64,000 nucleotides of DNA from Batillaria attramentaria. Lineage: Eukaryota; Mollusca; Gastropoda; Batillariidae. This document shows positions 48,611-59,972 of this stretch, piece by piece. A program made the position numbers and the translations under genes. The stretch spans positions 1,310,001 through 1,374,000 of the forward strand of contig JACVVK020000037.1 of assembly GCA_018292915.2 (NCBI GenBank), read 5' to 3'. Every line of letters starts with the position of its first letter. Position 1 is the stretch's first letter. Below the pieces are notes generated by a model. The model worked only from the letters and a program-made list of their open reading frames with translations, made no database searches and was not told where the DNA came from.

Positions 48611-50258
48611 CTGCTCTACAGATCCGCTACGACGCCAGGTTTCGCGTCTGCCCTACACATGGAGAGAAAACTCTTGTCACGCAGTGCATCCACGTAAACA
48701 CAGCATACATTTTTTAGAAGTAATGGCATGTGTGATTGTGACTCAGCATTATCGACATTTCATAGTCTGATACCTCACTACTATCTCACTGCCTGACTAC
48801 ATGTACGTGGGATTTCTTTTTCTTTTTGCATGTGTCGGTTCAAACAACGATTTTACCTCTAGATTTCTAGCATGGCTGCAGAAAGTGTACCGCGCGTAAG
48901 ATCTCGGCTGGGGACAATACATCTGGCAGTTTGAGTCTTGTACCGTAGGCCTAGCAGACTTGGAGCCTGTCTACGTAGATTGTGTCGTCTGCTTCACTTT
49001 TGTTTACCGCTTAGACATCACGTGATGTGTCACGTTGTCAATACGCAATCAAATATGGCGAGGAAAATCGTCGGCTAGCCTCTCGAATGGAACAAAAGCC
49101 CTTGCTACGATTTATTCACAGTCAGTTTTACTGCCAGAGTATGCTTGCCGTAAACGCTACGTTATTCTTGACCATTCTAGACTGTTCTTTTGTTTTACAA
49201 AGGACATGGTTTTGGGTCGCCACAAATTTCACGTTTCCTACCGGTTCTGTAGAGGCATGGACTCCAAGCCAAGACATATCATTGGCTTGGTTCCCGAGTT
49301 ACCCTCTCTGGTGCGTTGTTTTCCCAAACCGCCTCACGGCGGGGAGGTTCCGTGTTGGAGCGGTCTGTTCTCCAACTGCCTCCCAGGCATGTTGTCTTCA
49401 TTGGCAAATAAGGAATCTTCCTTCCTACCTCTCTGTCTATCCCTCACCAGCCCATTCACCTGTATCTTTCTCTTTAAAACCTCCCGAATTTAGCCGCTCT
49501 GTCCTTCCTCTCTTCTCTCAGTTGATTTCTCATTTCGGCCCTTTCATCTATATTTCTTCTTTTTAACCCCTCACTCACGTCTGCACTACCAGTGGTTAGG
49601 AATACGTGATGTTGGGCATATGCTGCGAACTGGTTTATTGCGCCTAGGAGATGATAAGTTGCAATATTTGCTGTATATGCGCTTAGTATTTATCTTTGTT
49701 TTACCTAGTTGTAATTGTCATTTGTTTTCTACGCTTTTTTGTAACCGGGAGTTCGAGAAATTAGCATGAAGGTGCAGCGTCTCCTGCATGTCCTAGGTCT
49801 ATATTGCCTCGTAGACCAGTTTGCATCCTTTGTCCAGCGTTACATTTTTGTTTTTGTTTTCTCATGTAGTGCAGGCACACTCAGCCGCGAATTAGTCTGT
49901 GGCTTGCGCGGCTTTAAGCCCTAAAAACTCACTCACTCACCCAGTTGACTTTTCTTTCTGAAAGTTAAGTGGTTTCTGACCCACAGATGTCTCACTCGAT
50001 CAAGGTTCAGCAGACGCCCGCTTACTGACCCCCCCCCCCCCCCCCCGGAGGAGATTTTAAGAGAGCAAAAGACAGGTGAATGGGCCGATGGAGGCAGAAA
50101 TAAGAGTAAAGAAAGAGCAAAAGGGGTGGGCAAGCTCAGCGAAATCAGCCCCGCCACGTGAAGGCGAGCCCATGGGGCCGGCACCAAACGAGGCATGATG
50201 ATAGATAGCAATGAGACCTATGCAGACATGCCTTTTTGAATGACCTTGACTCAAGTTC
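48611..50258. other. Right inner arm of the giant element
   Basis: 49301-49509 and 49979-50180 are inverted copies of left-arm modules. A C homopolymer lies at 50031-50047. The long plus-strand frame here runs through repeat sequence and is not taken as a gene. Confidence 0.55.
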
Positions 50259-50826
50259 CACAGACCGAGACGTCACAGTCAGAATCGGCAAGGCAAGAGC
50301 AGCAATGGTCATGCTGAAGAACATCTGGGCATCCAAAGTTGTCAGCATAAGAATCAAACTTTGCATCTTCAACTCCAACGTGAAGTCAGTTCTGCTCTAC
50401 GGATGCAAAACATGGAGGACAACGAAGACGATGCAGCAGAAGATCCAGACATTTCTCAACACCTGTCTGAGGCGCATCTTCAACATCCGATGGCCAGAGA
50501 AGATCCGGAACGAAGAGCTGTGGGAGCGAGCAGGGCAGGAACCAGCGGCCAAGCAGATCCTGTGGAGGAAGTGGGGCTGGATTGGACACACCCTCAGGAA
50601 GCCAGCATCCAGCACCACACGCCAAGCCCTGACATGGAACCCACAGGGGAAAAGGAAGAGAGGCCGGCATCGCAACAGCTGGAGGCGGGACACTGAGGCA
50701 GAGTTATATAAGCAGGGGACCAACTGGACTGGAGTGGCAAGAATAGCCCAGAACAGAGTGCGATGGCGAAGGGTTGTCGATGGCCTATGCTCCACGTGGA
50801 GCCAGGGGCCTAAGTAAGTAAGTAAG
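50259..50826 (+). mobile_element. 5'-truncated LINE (RTE-like) with 12-bp target duplication
   Basis: The frame carries the C-terminal LINE region (FNSNVKSVLLYGCKTWR, CLRRIFNIRWPEKI, WGWIGHTLRK, RWRRVVDGLCSTW), ending in a TAAG repeat tail. The exact repeat TGACTCAAGTTC flanks it (50247-50258, 50827-50838), a clean insertion into the right arm. Confidence 0.92.
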
Positions 50827-51795
50827 TGACTCAAGTTCAAGTCATTAAAGCTGTTGTGAATTTTAACATTAGCTTTTTCGCAGGAACTACAAATACTAGA
50901 GGCATCAAACTTGGCATAATGATAGATTGATGAGATATTTACTAACAGATCTCATTTGAATGACTTTGACCCAAGTTCAAGGCCCATACAAACTGTTTTG
51001 GGGAAAATTGTAATATTGTCAGGAACTAAGAGCATCAGAGACACCTTACTTGGCATTGATATACAGTGATAGGAGCTTTACAAACATAATGTTTTGAATG
51101 AACTTGACCCACAACACAAGTGAGCCATGGAGATTTCTGCCTCTGTACTTGCAAAAAGCTTTCTGCTTTTGAAACTATGTGCAATGCAATCATAACAGTA
51201 CCAAAAAATGATTTATTTCCATTTTTGGTGGGAAGATAAACGCTTGTGCTTGTTACTTTCAATCCATCATGATGAAGTTTCAAGTTTTGTACTGTTATGA
51301 TTGCATTGCACATTAAAGTTTCAAAAGCAGAAGGCTTTCAAAAGTAAAGTTTTGTGTTCAGAAATGGCATTAGCTGGTTCCTTTCAGTATGTGTTCGTAA
51401 ATCGTATTAATTTTTCATCAGTCACCGCGGATTTTTTTTGGGGGGGTTGTGAACATTTCGGCGCCCACGTGTCTTAAGAAGGCTTCATTCCGATGGGAAA
51501 CAGAGAACTGACATAAAAGTTTAACTCCGTGGAGCACGACCTTGTCATAATAATGCAAGCTCTGTGTGCGGAGGGGAGTAATTTAGTTATAAAAAAAAAA
51601 AAAAATCTGCTTCCAAATTAAACTGTGCACGTGTTTTCAGGACATGCAGTCATTTTGTCCTGCTGGAAGCAGAGATAATATCTAGTGAGGATGGAGAAAT
51701 CGGGTGGTTGGTAAGTGTTTACTTGAAATATACAGCAAATAGCTGTATAACCCAATTCCAAACTTTAATACCGAATTTACTGATGTGTAAAAAAT
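50827..51795. repeat. Right subterminal region of the giant element
   Basis: Up to about 51120 there are tandem ~130-bp units built on TTTGAATGACTTTGACCCAAG and AGCATCA/GGCATCA blocks. 51140-51440 is the inverted partner of the left subterminal block. Confidence 0.6.
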
Positions 51796-52303
51796 GTCCT
51801 TTCTTCGATATGGACTTGTTTTGTGGATCGTTCAGTGCACACGCTGTGCTCACAAAATCGCCACCGACCACACAAACTGTCCACACAGCAGTCAGCACCG
51901 CATTGTGTGCCGAGGGCAGGGAAAGAAAGGAAGCCTGAGACAAAACAAGCCTTCACAGGCATGCCAGTGCGGCTTGATTTGTAAGTAACGGACACAGGTT
52001 CTCTTCTGTAATAGAAGTTTAGGTTCGCTGTTGGCTAGCTGAGGCGTTTGGCATGGATTTGTGTCGTCATTTTCAAATTCTGTACTGAGCAACGGCCGTT
52101 TCCGGTCGAGTTTGTGGCGACTGTAGGCGATATGCACACGCCGTTTAGTTCATAACACTCATGAGTTTCCTCGAAAGGAACGCTCATTCATTCAAACTCA
52201 CAACCCTGTCCCTTTCGTGGAGTAATTTATCCATTTGGGGGCCAACTATCGGTATTTTTGCTCTCACCGGCACGCAATGTTGTGACGTAGTATCGCCACT
52301 GTG
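51796..52303 (-). repeat. Right 508-bp terminal inverted repeat of the giant element
   Basis: Reverse complement of the left repeat. The mismatches seen are all in the outer 160 bases; the inner ~350 appear identical. Confidence 0.9.
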
Positions 52304-54320
52304 GTCCCGTTTTGGCAGAAGCTCAGGAGGTGTAGTAGTGCTTGTCAAGAACTCATTTGCAAATCGCGTTGCCAAGGTAGATGTTGTCTGTGACCAGGTT
52401 GTTGTTCTCCGTTTTGACAAATCTGTGTTTGGAACTGACAAAGACGTTATTTATGTCGGCTGCTATGTCCCCCCATCCGACTCCACGTTCTACAGAGATT
52501 TGGAACACAACTGTCACATACAGGAAGTAGAACAGTGCTTAGTCCGTGTCCTTGAACAGTTCAATGATGTGTATTTCTTGCTCTGCGGGGACTTCAACAG
52601 CCGTACTGCAGATATGCAACCAAACTCTGAACTGTTTATGGTGGACCCTGAAGTGTCACTTTCACACGATGTTGATTGGTTTCTTAAGAACAGACAGTCT
52701 GATGACCCAGTTGTTAACTCCTTTGGCAAACAATTGCTAGTCTTGTGTGCATGTTTTGAATTTCTCATCTTAAATGGCCTTTGCACCCCAGTAACTTTCA
52801 AGCAACTTACTTACATTTCCTCCACTGGTACATGTATAAATGATTACTGTATTGCTTCTCATGACATGCTACCCAAGTGTCATTCACTGCGTGTTGCAGA
52901 CAGAGTTGAGTCCGTTCACATGCCATTAGAGCTACAAATAGCAGTCAGTTACTACTCAGATTCTGCAAGCGCAGATAACTTTGAACCTTATGTTCTACCT
53001 GAAAAGTTTGTCTGGGATCCAGAGAAAATTCACATCATCAATGAAAATCTCTCTTCCACTGTTTTTCACACTCGCCTTGCAGTTGCTGCTGAACAGATTG
53101 CCGTCTCTTTAGATAGTTCACTTGATATGTTTACGGATGCTGTTAAAGATGTAGCCAGTTGTATGTTAAAGCAGCCTACGTCTAGATTTACAGATCATTC
53201 TGTGAATATGAAGGTGAGTCATCCATGGTATGATAAGGAATGTGCAGAGATGAAGAAAAACACACGTAAAGCCTTAAAGTTGTTTAATCGTACAAAAACT
53301 GCAGCAGACAGAGATACATATGTGCAGACAAGAAAGATGTATAAAAAACTTCTTAAAAGCAAAGAAAGTAAGTACAAAACCGACTGTGTAGATCGTATTG
53401 TTGGCAGTCGAGGGAATTCGCAAGCATTTTGGAAAGAAATAAATCGATGGAGACGCAAATCACATGTTAAAAATGACATCACAAAGGAGGAATGGTTTGA
53501 TCACTTTTCCACTATATTAAATGAGTCTGCTGACCAGCAGAATAGTGATATTCCTCATACAGGGGAAGATGTAGACACTGACATAATTTTTCATGAACTT
53601 GATGCTGACATCACTAAAAATGAAGTGTCTGATGCTATTCTACATGCAAAAACCGGTAAAGCCCCCGGCCCCTACTGTGTAATAAATGAAATTCTAAAAT
53701 CAGCAGCTGCTATAATAACACCTTTCCTGACTAGGTATTTTAATGCACTGTTCACAAAAGGGGTCTTCCCACAGGAATGGTGTAAGGCAATTATACTTCC
53801 ACTGCATAAGAAAGGTAATAAAAATAACCCTGACAATTATCGTGGTATAGCCCTCCTCAGTTGTGTCAGTAAATTATATACTCATATCCTGAATAAAAGG
53901 TTGGCATCCTGGGCTGACAGTCACAATATTTTGTCTGAAACTCAGGCTGCATTCAGGAAAACATACACCACCACAGACCATATATTTACACTTTTTGCAC
54001 TTGTACAAAAACACCTCCTACAAAATAAAAAGGTCTACGTTGCTTTTGTTGATTTTCGTAAAGCCTTCGACACCGTAAAAAGGTACATACTTTGGAATCT
54101 TTTGCTCAAATTAGGGGTCCGTGGTAAGATGCTCTCGGCTCTGAAATCTATGTACAGTTCGGTGTTGTTTTGTGTACGTGACAGGTCCACGTGTACTGAC
54201 TACTTTCAGTGTTTCCAGGGACTTAAGCAGGGTTGTTTAGCCTCTCCGACACTTTTTTCCTTCTTAATCAATGAGCTGGCCTCATTTATTAGTCAGCAGG
54301 GTAAACATGGGTTTTATTAG
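52304..54320 (+). pseudogene. LINE, endonuclease C-terminal part and reverse transcriptase up to motif B
   Basis: Continuation of the LINE cut at 33396. It holds the endonuclease DFN motif (LCGDFNSR) and final SVHMP block, a linker, then RT with KAPGP, motif A (FVDFRKAFD) and motif B (LKQGCLASPTLFSF). The frame ends in a stop where a 28-bp repeat array begins. APE endonuclease plus this RT order places it in the Jockey/I/CR1 superclade. Confidence 0.9.
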
Positions 54321-55068
54321 TCAGCAGGGTAAACATGGGTTTTATTAGTCAGCAGGGTAAACATGGGTTTTATTAGTCAGCAGGGTAAACATGGGTTTTA
54401 TTAGTCAGCAGGGTAAACACGGGTTTTATTAGTCAGCAGGGTAAACATGGGTTTTATTAGTCAGCAGGGTAAACATGGGTTTTATTAGTCAGCAGGGTAA
54501 ACATGGGTTTTATTAGTCAGCAGGGTAAACATGGGTTTTATTAGTCAGCAGGGTAAACACGGGTTTTATTAGTCAGCAGGGTAAACATGGGTTTTATTAG
54601 TCAGCAGGGTAAACATGGGTTTTATTAGTCAGCAGGGTAAACACGGGTTTTATTAGTCAGCAGGGTAAACATGGGTTTTATTAGTCAGCAGGGTAAACAT
54701 GGGTTTTATTAGTCAGCAGGGTAAACACGGGTTTTATTAGTCAGCAGGGTAAACACGGGTTTTATTAGTCAGCAGGGTAAACATGGGTTTTATTAGTCAG
54801 CAGGGTAAACATGGGTTTTATTAGTCAGCAGGGTAAACACGGGTTTTATTAGTCAGCAGGGTAAACACGGGTTTTATTAGTCAGCAGGGTAAACATGGGT
54901 TTTATTAGTCAGCAGGGTAAACACGGGTTTTATTAGTCAGCAGGGTAAACACGGGTTTTATTAGTCAGCAGGGTAAACATGGGTTTTATTAGTCAGCAGG
55001 GTAAACATGGGTTTTATTAGTCAGCAGGGTAAACATGGGTTTTATTAGTCAGCAGGGTAAACATGGGT
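54289..55068 (+). repeat. 28-bp minisatellite, 28 units, within the LINE RT
   Basis: The unit is TTATTAGTCAGCAGGG plus TAAACATGGGTT. Units are identical except for a T/C change in AAACATGGG/AAACACGGG. The repeated sequence is itself a piece of the RT coding frame (FISQQGKHGF), so it grew from one coding unit. The 27 extra units add 756 bases, restoring phase, but each traverse meets stops. Confidence 0.96.
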
Positions 55069-56306
55069 TTCAGCTTACACCAGGTGCCATTGAATTGTTT
55101 CTATTAATGTTTGCGGACAACATTGCGTTACTTTCCGCCACACCGAATGGTCTCCAAACACAACTCAATAATTTGTATACAGTGTCTCAAAAGCTGGGTT
55201 TGTGTGTAAATTTGAATAAGACAAAAGTCATTGTATTTAGAAATGGTGGTTGCCTTTCTAAGCATGAAAAGTGGAAATACGGTAATGAACGTATAGAAGT
55301 AGTAAGTTCGTACAAGTATTTAGGTCTAGATTTTACTACCCGCCTGAGTCTGAATAGATCTGTACAAGATATTGCCACAAAGGCAAAGAAATGTTGCATT
55401 GATATTTTTAGAACCCTCTGGAGAGTAAATTGTAATAATGTTGATGTCTTTTTCAAGCTATTCGACGCTCAGGTTTCACCCATATTACTGTACGGGTCTG
55501 AGATATGGGGTACTGACGAATGTGTTGAGATTGAGAAGGTACACCTCTTTGCTTGTAAGCGCCTACTGAATGTTGGTTTACGCACACCTAATCAAATGGT
55601 ATACGGTGAACTCGGCCGTTATCCGCTGTATGTAACTGCTTCTGTCAGGTGCATTTCTTTCTGGCTACGACTATGTTCTTTGCCCGAGGGTAGATTTTCT
55701 AAAATGGCGTACCAAATGCTGAAAGATATGGACGAGAAGGGCAAAGTAACATGGGTGACAAAAGTAAAGGCATTGCTATGCCGTAACGGGTTTGCCTACG
55801 TTTGGATGGCACAAAGCGTGGGTAACAAGAACGCGTTTTTACGAGTTTTCAGGCAACGAATGGTTGATTGTTTTAAACAGAACTGGTCGTCCAAAATTTC
55901 AGGCAGTGTACGCTTCGAATTATATTGCAGCTTCAAGAGTTTGCTCGAAAGAAAAAAGTATCTCGATATTGTTACGGCATACTACATCAGAAATATGTTC
56001 ACCAAATTCCGCCTTGGTATTACCGATTTGAAATGTCACAAGCTCAGGTATCAAACATCCAATCCACTGGCAAAACTATGTCCACACTGTGGCAATGCTC
56101 CAGAAGACGAGTTGCATTTTTTCTTTGATTGTACCGTGTATGCCGACTTGCGAATTCGGTACTTGTCCCAGTTCGACTTGTCAATGTTCAGAACAAGAAA
56201 ACTGTCCATTCTAAACACTTCCGATTCGTCACATGTATCTCAACTCGCAAAATATGTGTTCTTCGCTCTCAAGATGCGAAACAGTATCTTTGATACGGCC
56301 CCTTAG
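55069..56306 (+). pseudogene. LINE reverse transcriptase C-terminal half
   Basis: Resumes the LINE frame after the array. Motif C reads FADN where active enzymes have (F/Y)xDD. The end carries a CCHC-like cluster (CPHCGNAPEDELHFFFDC) and a stop at 56304-56306. Confidence 0.88.
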
Positions 56307-56475
56307 ATCGTGTCTCTGCCACGTGCAGACTGGCCTGCTAGTTGTGTCACTACCCGTAACACGGGCTTTTGGCCTATATTTAGAATACCGCTCACGTATA
56401 AGCTTACAGCGCGAGTTTTGCTCACGCTCCATGTACTGTAATTCCGACCGTCTCCTGCTCTTTGCAGCAACACTT

Positions 56476-56527
<52 letters not shown>

Positions 56528-56655
56528 ACAATGATGTCTGTTATTAATGTTAACGGTATTTTCTTTTTTTTCGCTCCAAATATCTGTTATCATATGCTCA
56601 CTCCATTGCGATGGACAAATGTCTGTGCAATAAAATCATCTAAGTCTAAGTCTAA
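56307..56655 (+). mobile_element. LINE 3' UTR ending in (TAAGTC)n
   Basis: Contains a GT tract (56479-56524) and ends CAATAAAATCATC with repeated TAAGTC units, a typical LINE 3' terminus. Confidence 0.75.
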
Positions 56656-56710
56656 GTCATCCCGATTTGTTATTAGTAAAACCCACGCGCAAGTGCCCAG
56701 TAATGTATAT

Positions 56711-57004
56711 AGGGGCTGGTCCGCTAGTGCGCGGGTCCGCTAGTGCGCGGGTCCGCTAGTGCGCGGGGCCGCTATTGCGCGGGAATGAAATGTTCGGTTA
56801 TGATTGTTCTGTTTTGTTGCCTTATGCGCGAGGATTGCAATGTAATTACCTTAATGAAATAAAAGCAGATTGTCTATTCAACAGTAGTGATGCAAAGCAA
56901 ATGTGAAGTAGTATAATTATATGGAAAATATTGACGATTTTCCAAGGAACCCACTGTTTTTGTGAAACCCACTTTTTCAAATGGAAATTTCTCGTATTTA
57001 TAGA

Positions 57005-57076
<72 letters not shown>

Positions 57077-58079
57077 GGATCAATGGGTTGATGGGTGGGT
57101 GGGGGGGGGGCACAGGAAAGCCCTGTGATCATGCTTTTCTAATGTGGAAGTTTTAAAGCATTAAATCACTCATATTTGTGTAGGATGGGCTGGGTGATTC
57201 ACTTGATGAATGTATGTTGACAAATTCAGACATGCTATATTCTGGCTCGTGATTAGGCACTATACACACTGTGTTTGACATGTCACATTTACGGACTCCT
57301 GCAGATTTTTCATGTGATATGAACCTGACATTTTCGAAGATCAAAATATTGCTCTTATTTTCATCTGTCATAATGTATGTCATATACTTTTGTAGCTCGA
57401 GGAAAATATCTCAGATCATGTGCTGTGACTCACGAGCACCAAAGTGATACAAAACAAATTTCAAATTTATATACATGTATAAATGTTACTTTGGCCATTT
57501 AATAAAGAGTTTATGCTGTATTTTATTATAAAGAAGTACAACCAATGAAAACACTCATTTGTCAGATTTTTACCAATACCGGCAAGTCGTCCATAATACT
57601 ACGCGTACATTGACCATCACCGTATATAATAAGCATTTTGATATATACTTCATTTCTGTTTGTTTAAATGATAATAAACCATTGGCAAGTGGCATAGTAA
57701 TTGATTTAAGTAGTACAAGAATCTGTTTATGATTTAGACCAGCTGTTTGTGAATATCACGTAAGTCGTCGAAGCGTGAAAGCGCGCCTTTAAGTTAAGGG
57801 CTGTAACTCTGGTGCATCCCTATGGATTCTTGGGAACATTTTTGAAATACAATCAGGACATCCTAGGAAGACATCTGGCACCATCGTAGTACATTCCCGG
57901 GGTGGGGGGGGGGGATGCACGGTAGGCCCCGTCACCTTGGCAAGTATTGCTTCTTATAGATGATATGGCCGCGCAATAGCGGCCCCGCGCAATAGCGGAC
58001 CCGCGCACTAGCGGACCCGGACCCGCGCACTAGCGGCCCCGCGCACTAAGCGGACCCGCGCAATAGCGGGCCGACCCCT
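56711..58079. mobile_element. 1.37-kb transposon whose TIRs are tandem 16-mers
   Basis: The left end AGGGGCTGGT is followed by four units of CCGCTAGTGCGCGGGT. The right end is the inverted form, with about seven units (57967-58079). GTATAT flanks both ends (56705-56710, 58080-58085), a possible 6-bp duplication in AT-rich context. The interior has a GT tract (57007-57075) and no coding frame. Confidence 0.78.
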
Positions 58080-58119
58080 GTATATATACTCAAGTTCAGT
58101 GACCCTAAGCAGTATACAC

Positions 58120-58978
58120 TAGGGATGTGCCAAAAAATCGATTTATTGCTTAAAATCGGTTCGGACTTTTGAATCGCCGATAAATCGATTCGACTCTTGA
58201 ATCGCAATTCGCTACGATTCGCTCGGCAACTCTCGGCCCTTTCCGGAAATTGCCGAAGCGGAGAAAAGGGACGTTACTCTGGTCGGCAAACAGAATTTCG
58301 AGCAGGCAACCAGGACATGCAGTAAAAACTGAAGTACAGACAACTTATGTGCTATGTGCTGGGTGAACAAATCAGTATTTAAGTGTTAAGTTTTAACAAC
58401 TCTCAAATCTAAGTACCGTATGTGGACAGAATATTTTTTGTGCTTAGAAAATCAATAAATACTCATTATGGCTTTGCTCATGTAACACCCATACTGATAG
58501 GGCTTACATACCAGGCTCTTGCTCATTTGACGGGATGTTGTGATTTTCTGCTGTTTGTTTTGTTGGTTGGTTTCATTGTTGGTTTAGGGTTTTTTTGTGT
58601 GAGTAAAGACACGCAGTAAAAAACTGATGTCCTTGTTTTTTACAAGCTCAACCCCTTCACTACCAACAACGCTCGGGTGGCCAAGCTCTGGCATGGCCAC
58701 CAGTGCGTTGTTGGCAGCGAAAGGGTTAATCTCCCTCCTTAGACTTTCTGTTTGATTTTAGCCTTTGAGGCACTAGAGATTTTCTAGTGTGTTTGATTTT
58801 ACTGAACTAGGGCATGTCCACACAGGTCCAGTGTGGCTAAATATTCAGGGTTTTTTTTTAAATTTTCAGTAAGAAAAGGCTGACAGTCTAGTCTCTTATG
58901 GTCCCGCTTCCGTTAAAGTAGAGATTGTCCAGTGTGGGTCCAATTAAAAAAGTGCATCGTGTGTGTGTCCCCTGTTCT

Positions 58979-59012
<34 letters not shown>

Positions 59013-59359
59013 AGAGAGAGAGAGAGAGAGAGAATTTTCATTATTTTGTAAAGTATTCACAAAAGCCATTCTTCGATATAACTGATTTATTTTAATTTCA
59101 ATGCTTTTTACCTTAAAGAGAACAGTGCACGGAATGAATCTAGTAAGGACTATGCTAAATAAATGTTAGTAATACAATGTACGTGTAATTTGCAATCAAT
59201 GAAAGGGAAACATTGTATCACTACTCAAAGGTTATCTGGTTCTGACTTGTTGTCTGCCTTGGCAATCCTTCCTTGGCCGATTCGCAGTTTTAAAACTAGT
59301 TCGGTCAAAAAATCGGGATTCGAAAATCGATTCGGCCATTTCGAATCGGCACATCCCTA
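58120..59359. mobile_element. Non-autonomous hAT transposon
   Basis: Ends TAGGGATGTGCC and its complement, with an exact 8-bp duplication GTATACAC (58112-58119, 59360-59367), the hAT hallmark. AATCGATT-rich subterminal blocks are present at both ends. A GA tract is at 58983-59033. No transposase frame. Confidence 0.88.
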
Positions 59360-59751
59360 GTATACACGCCACTATTCCTAAACAGCAACTGAGGTTCCAT
59401 GGCTGGGGTGAAACAAATCAAGTTGGACGGGCGTATTTCAGTGCTATTATAGTGTTACTAACCAGAAACCGACCTGTACTAAGTTGTTACAACAATCTAA
59501 AGACTGACGTGTATATGCTCATGTTTTAAAATAACGGATTTAAATGAGAGCAATCGTCGAATAATAATAATAATAGTGAGTATTGTATAGGCGCTTTACC
59601 CAATTTCATGAATCGGCTCAAGTTAAAACGCCGCGAACTAAACCCAACACGCACGCTCACGTGAATCATACGCATTCTCTCAGACACTGGACATAAACAT
59701 ATTACAATCACGTCAGTGGTGCGAAGGGTTAGCTCAGCTATTTAAATTTCG

Positions 59752-59972
59752 GAATTTACAATTGCATTTATTTTTACTAAAATCTGATCGGCTGAGCATT
59801 TCCAAAGCAGAGGGGGGGGAAGCCGGAGTACCCGGACAGAACCCCCGACGATCGGCCCAAATGAACGGTGCCATATACGAGAAGGAAAAATTCTTTGCCC
59901 CGAGTGGGACGCGAACCCCTGACCTGTCGCACTGGTGACAAGTCTCTTAACCACTAGACCACCGACCGCCCG
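59752..59972 (-). mobile_element. Second tRNA-derived SINE family, minus strand
   Basis: On the minus strand the head reads GTCTAGTGGTTAAGAGACTT and GGGGTTCGCGTCCCACTC, then a body ending in GGGTACTCCGGCTTCC. A fragment of the same head occurs near 44086. Confidence 0.65.

Larger units (their letters stand above)
33397..52303. mobile_element. Giant 18.9-kb transposon with CACAGTG ends, 508-bp TIRs and GTCCC target duplication
   Basis: The left end 33397 and right end 52303 are inverted copies starting CACAGTGGCGATACTACG. The inverted repeat runs 508 bp on each side (33397-33904; 51796-52303) with three mismatches by eye. GTCCC at 33392-33396 is repeated at 52304-52308. Removing the element and one GTCCC leaves the surrounding LINE frame open, direct proof of insertion. 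The CACAGTG end and a 5-bp GC-rich duplication are known hallmarks of Transib/RAG-type transposition; 508-bp TIRs are long for Transib. Further inverted blocks continue inward for about 1.5 kb. No RAG1-like or other transposase frame was found. The interior holds a Gypsy element, LINE pieces, a MITE and a triplicated exon-like module. Confidence 0.85.

Noticed and set aside
49027..49566. 179-codon plus-strand frame
   Set aside because: Overlaps the inverted arm module also present at 34330-34536, where the frame is not kept.
40995..51795. A RAG1-like, Transib-like or other transposase gene in the giant element
   Set aside because: No frame with recognisable catalytic or zinc-binding motifs was found on either strand; the longer frames are LINE, Gypsy or repeat sequence. 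Decayed or intron-rich genes cannot be excluded by eye.
33397..52303. Simple inversion between two LINE halves instead of an insertion
   Set aside because: Both LINE halves are in the same orientation and phase, with a 5-bp duplication at the junctions; an inversion would reverse one side.
54289..55068. CRISPR-like array
   Set aside because: Units are contiguous with no spacers, in eukaryotic DNA, and are a duplicated piece of LINE coding sequence.
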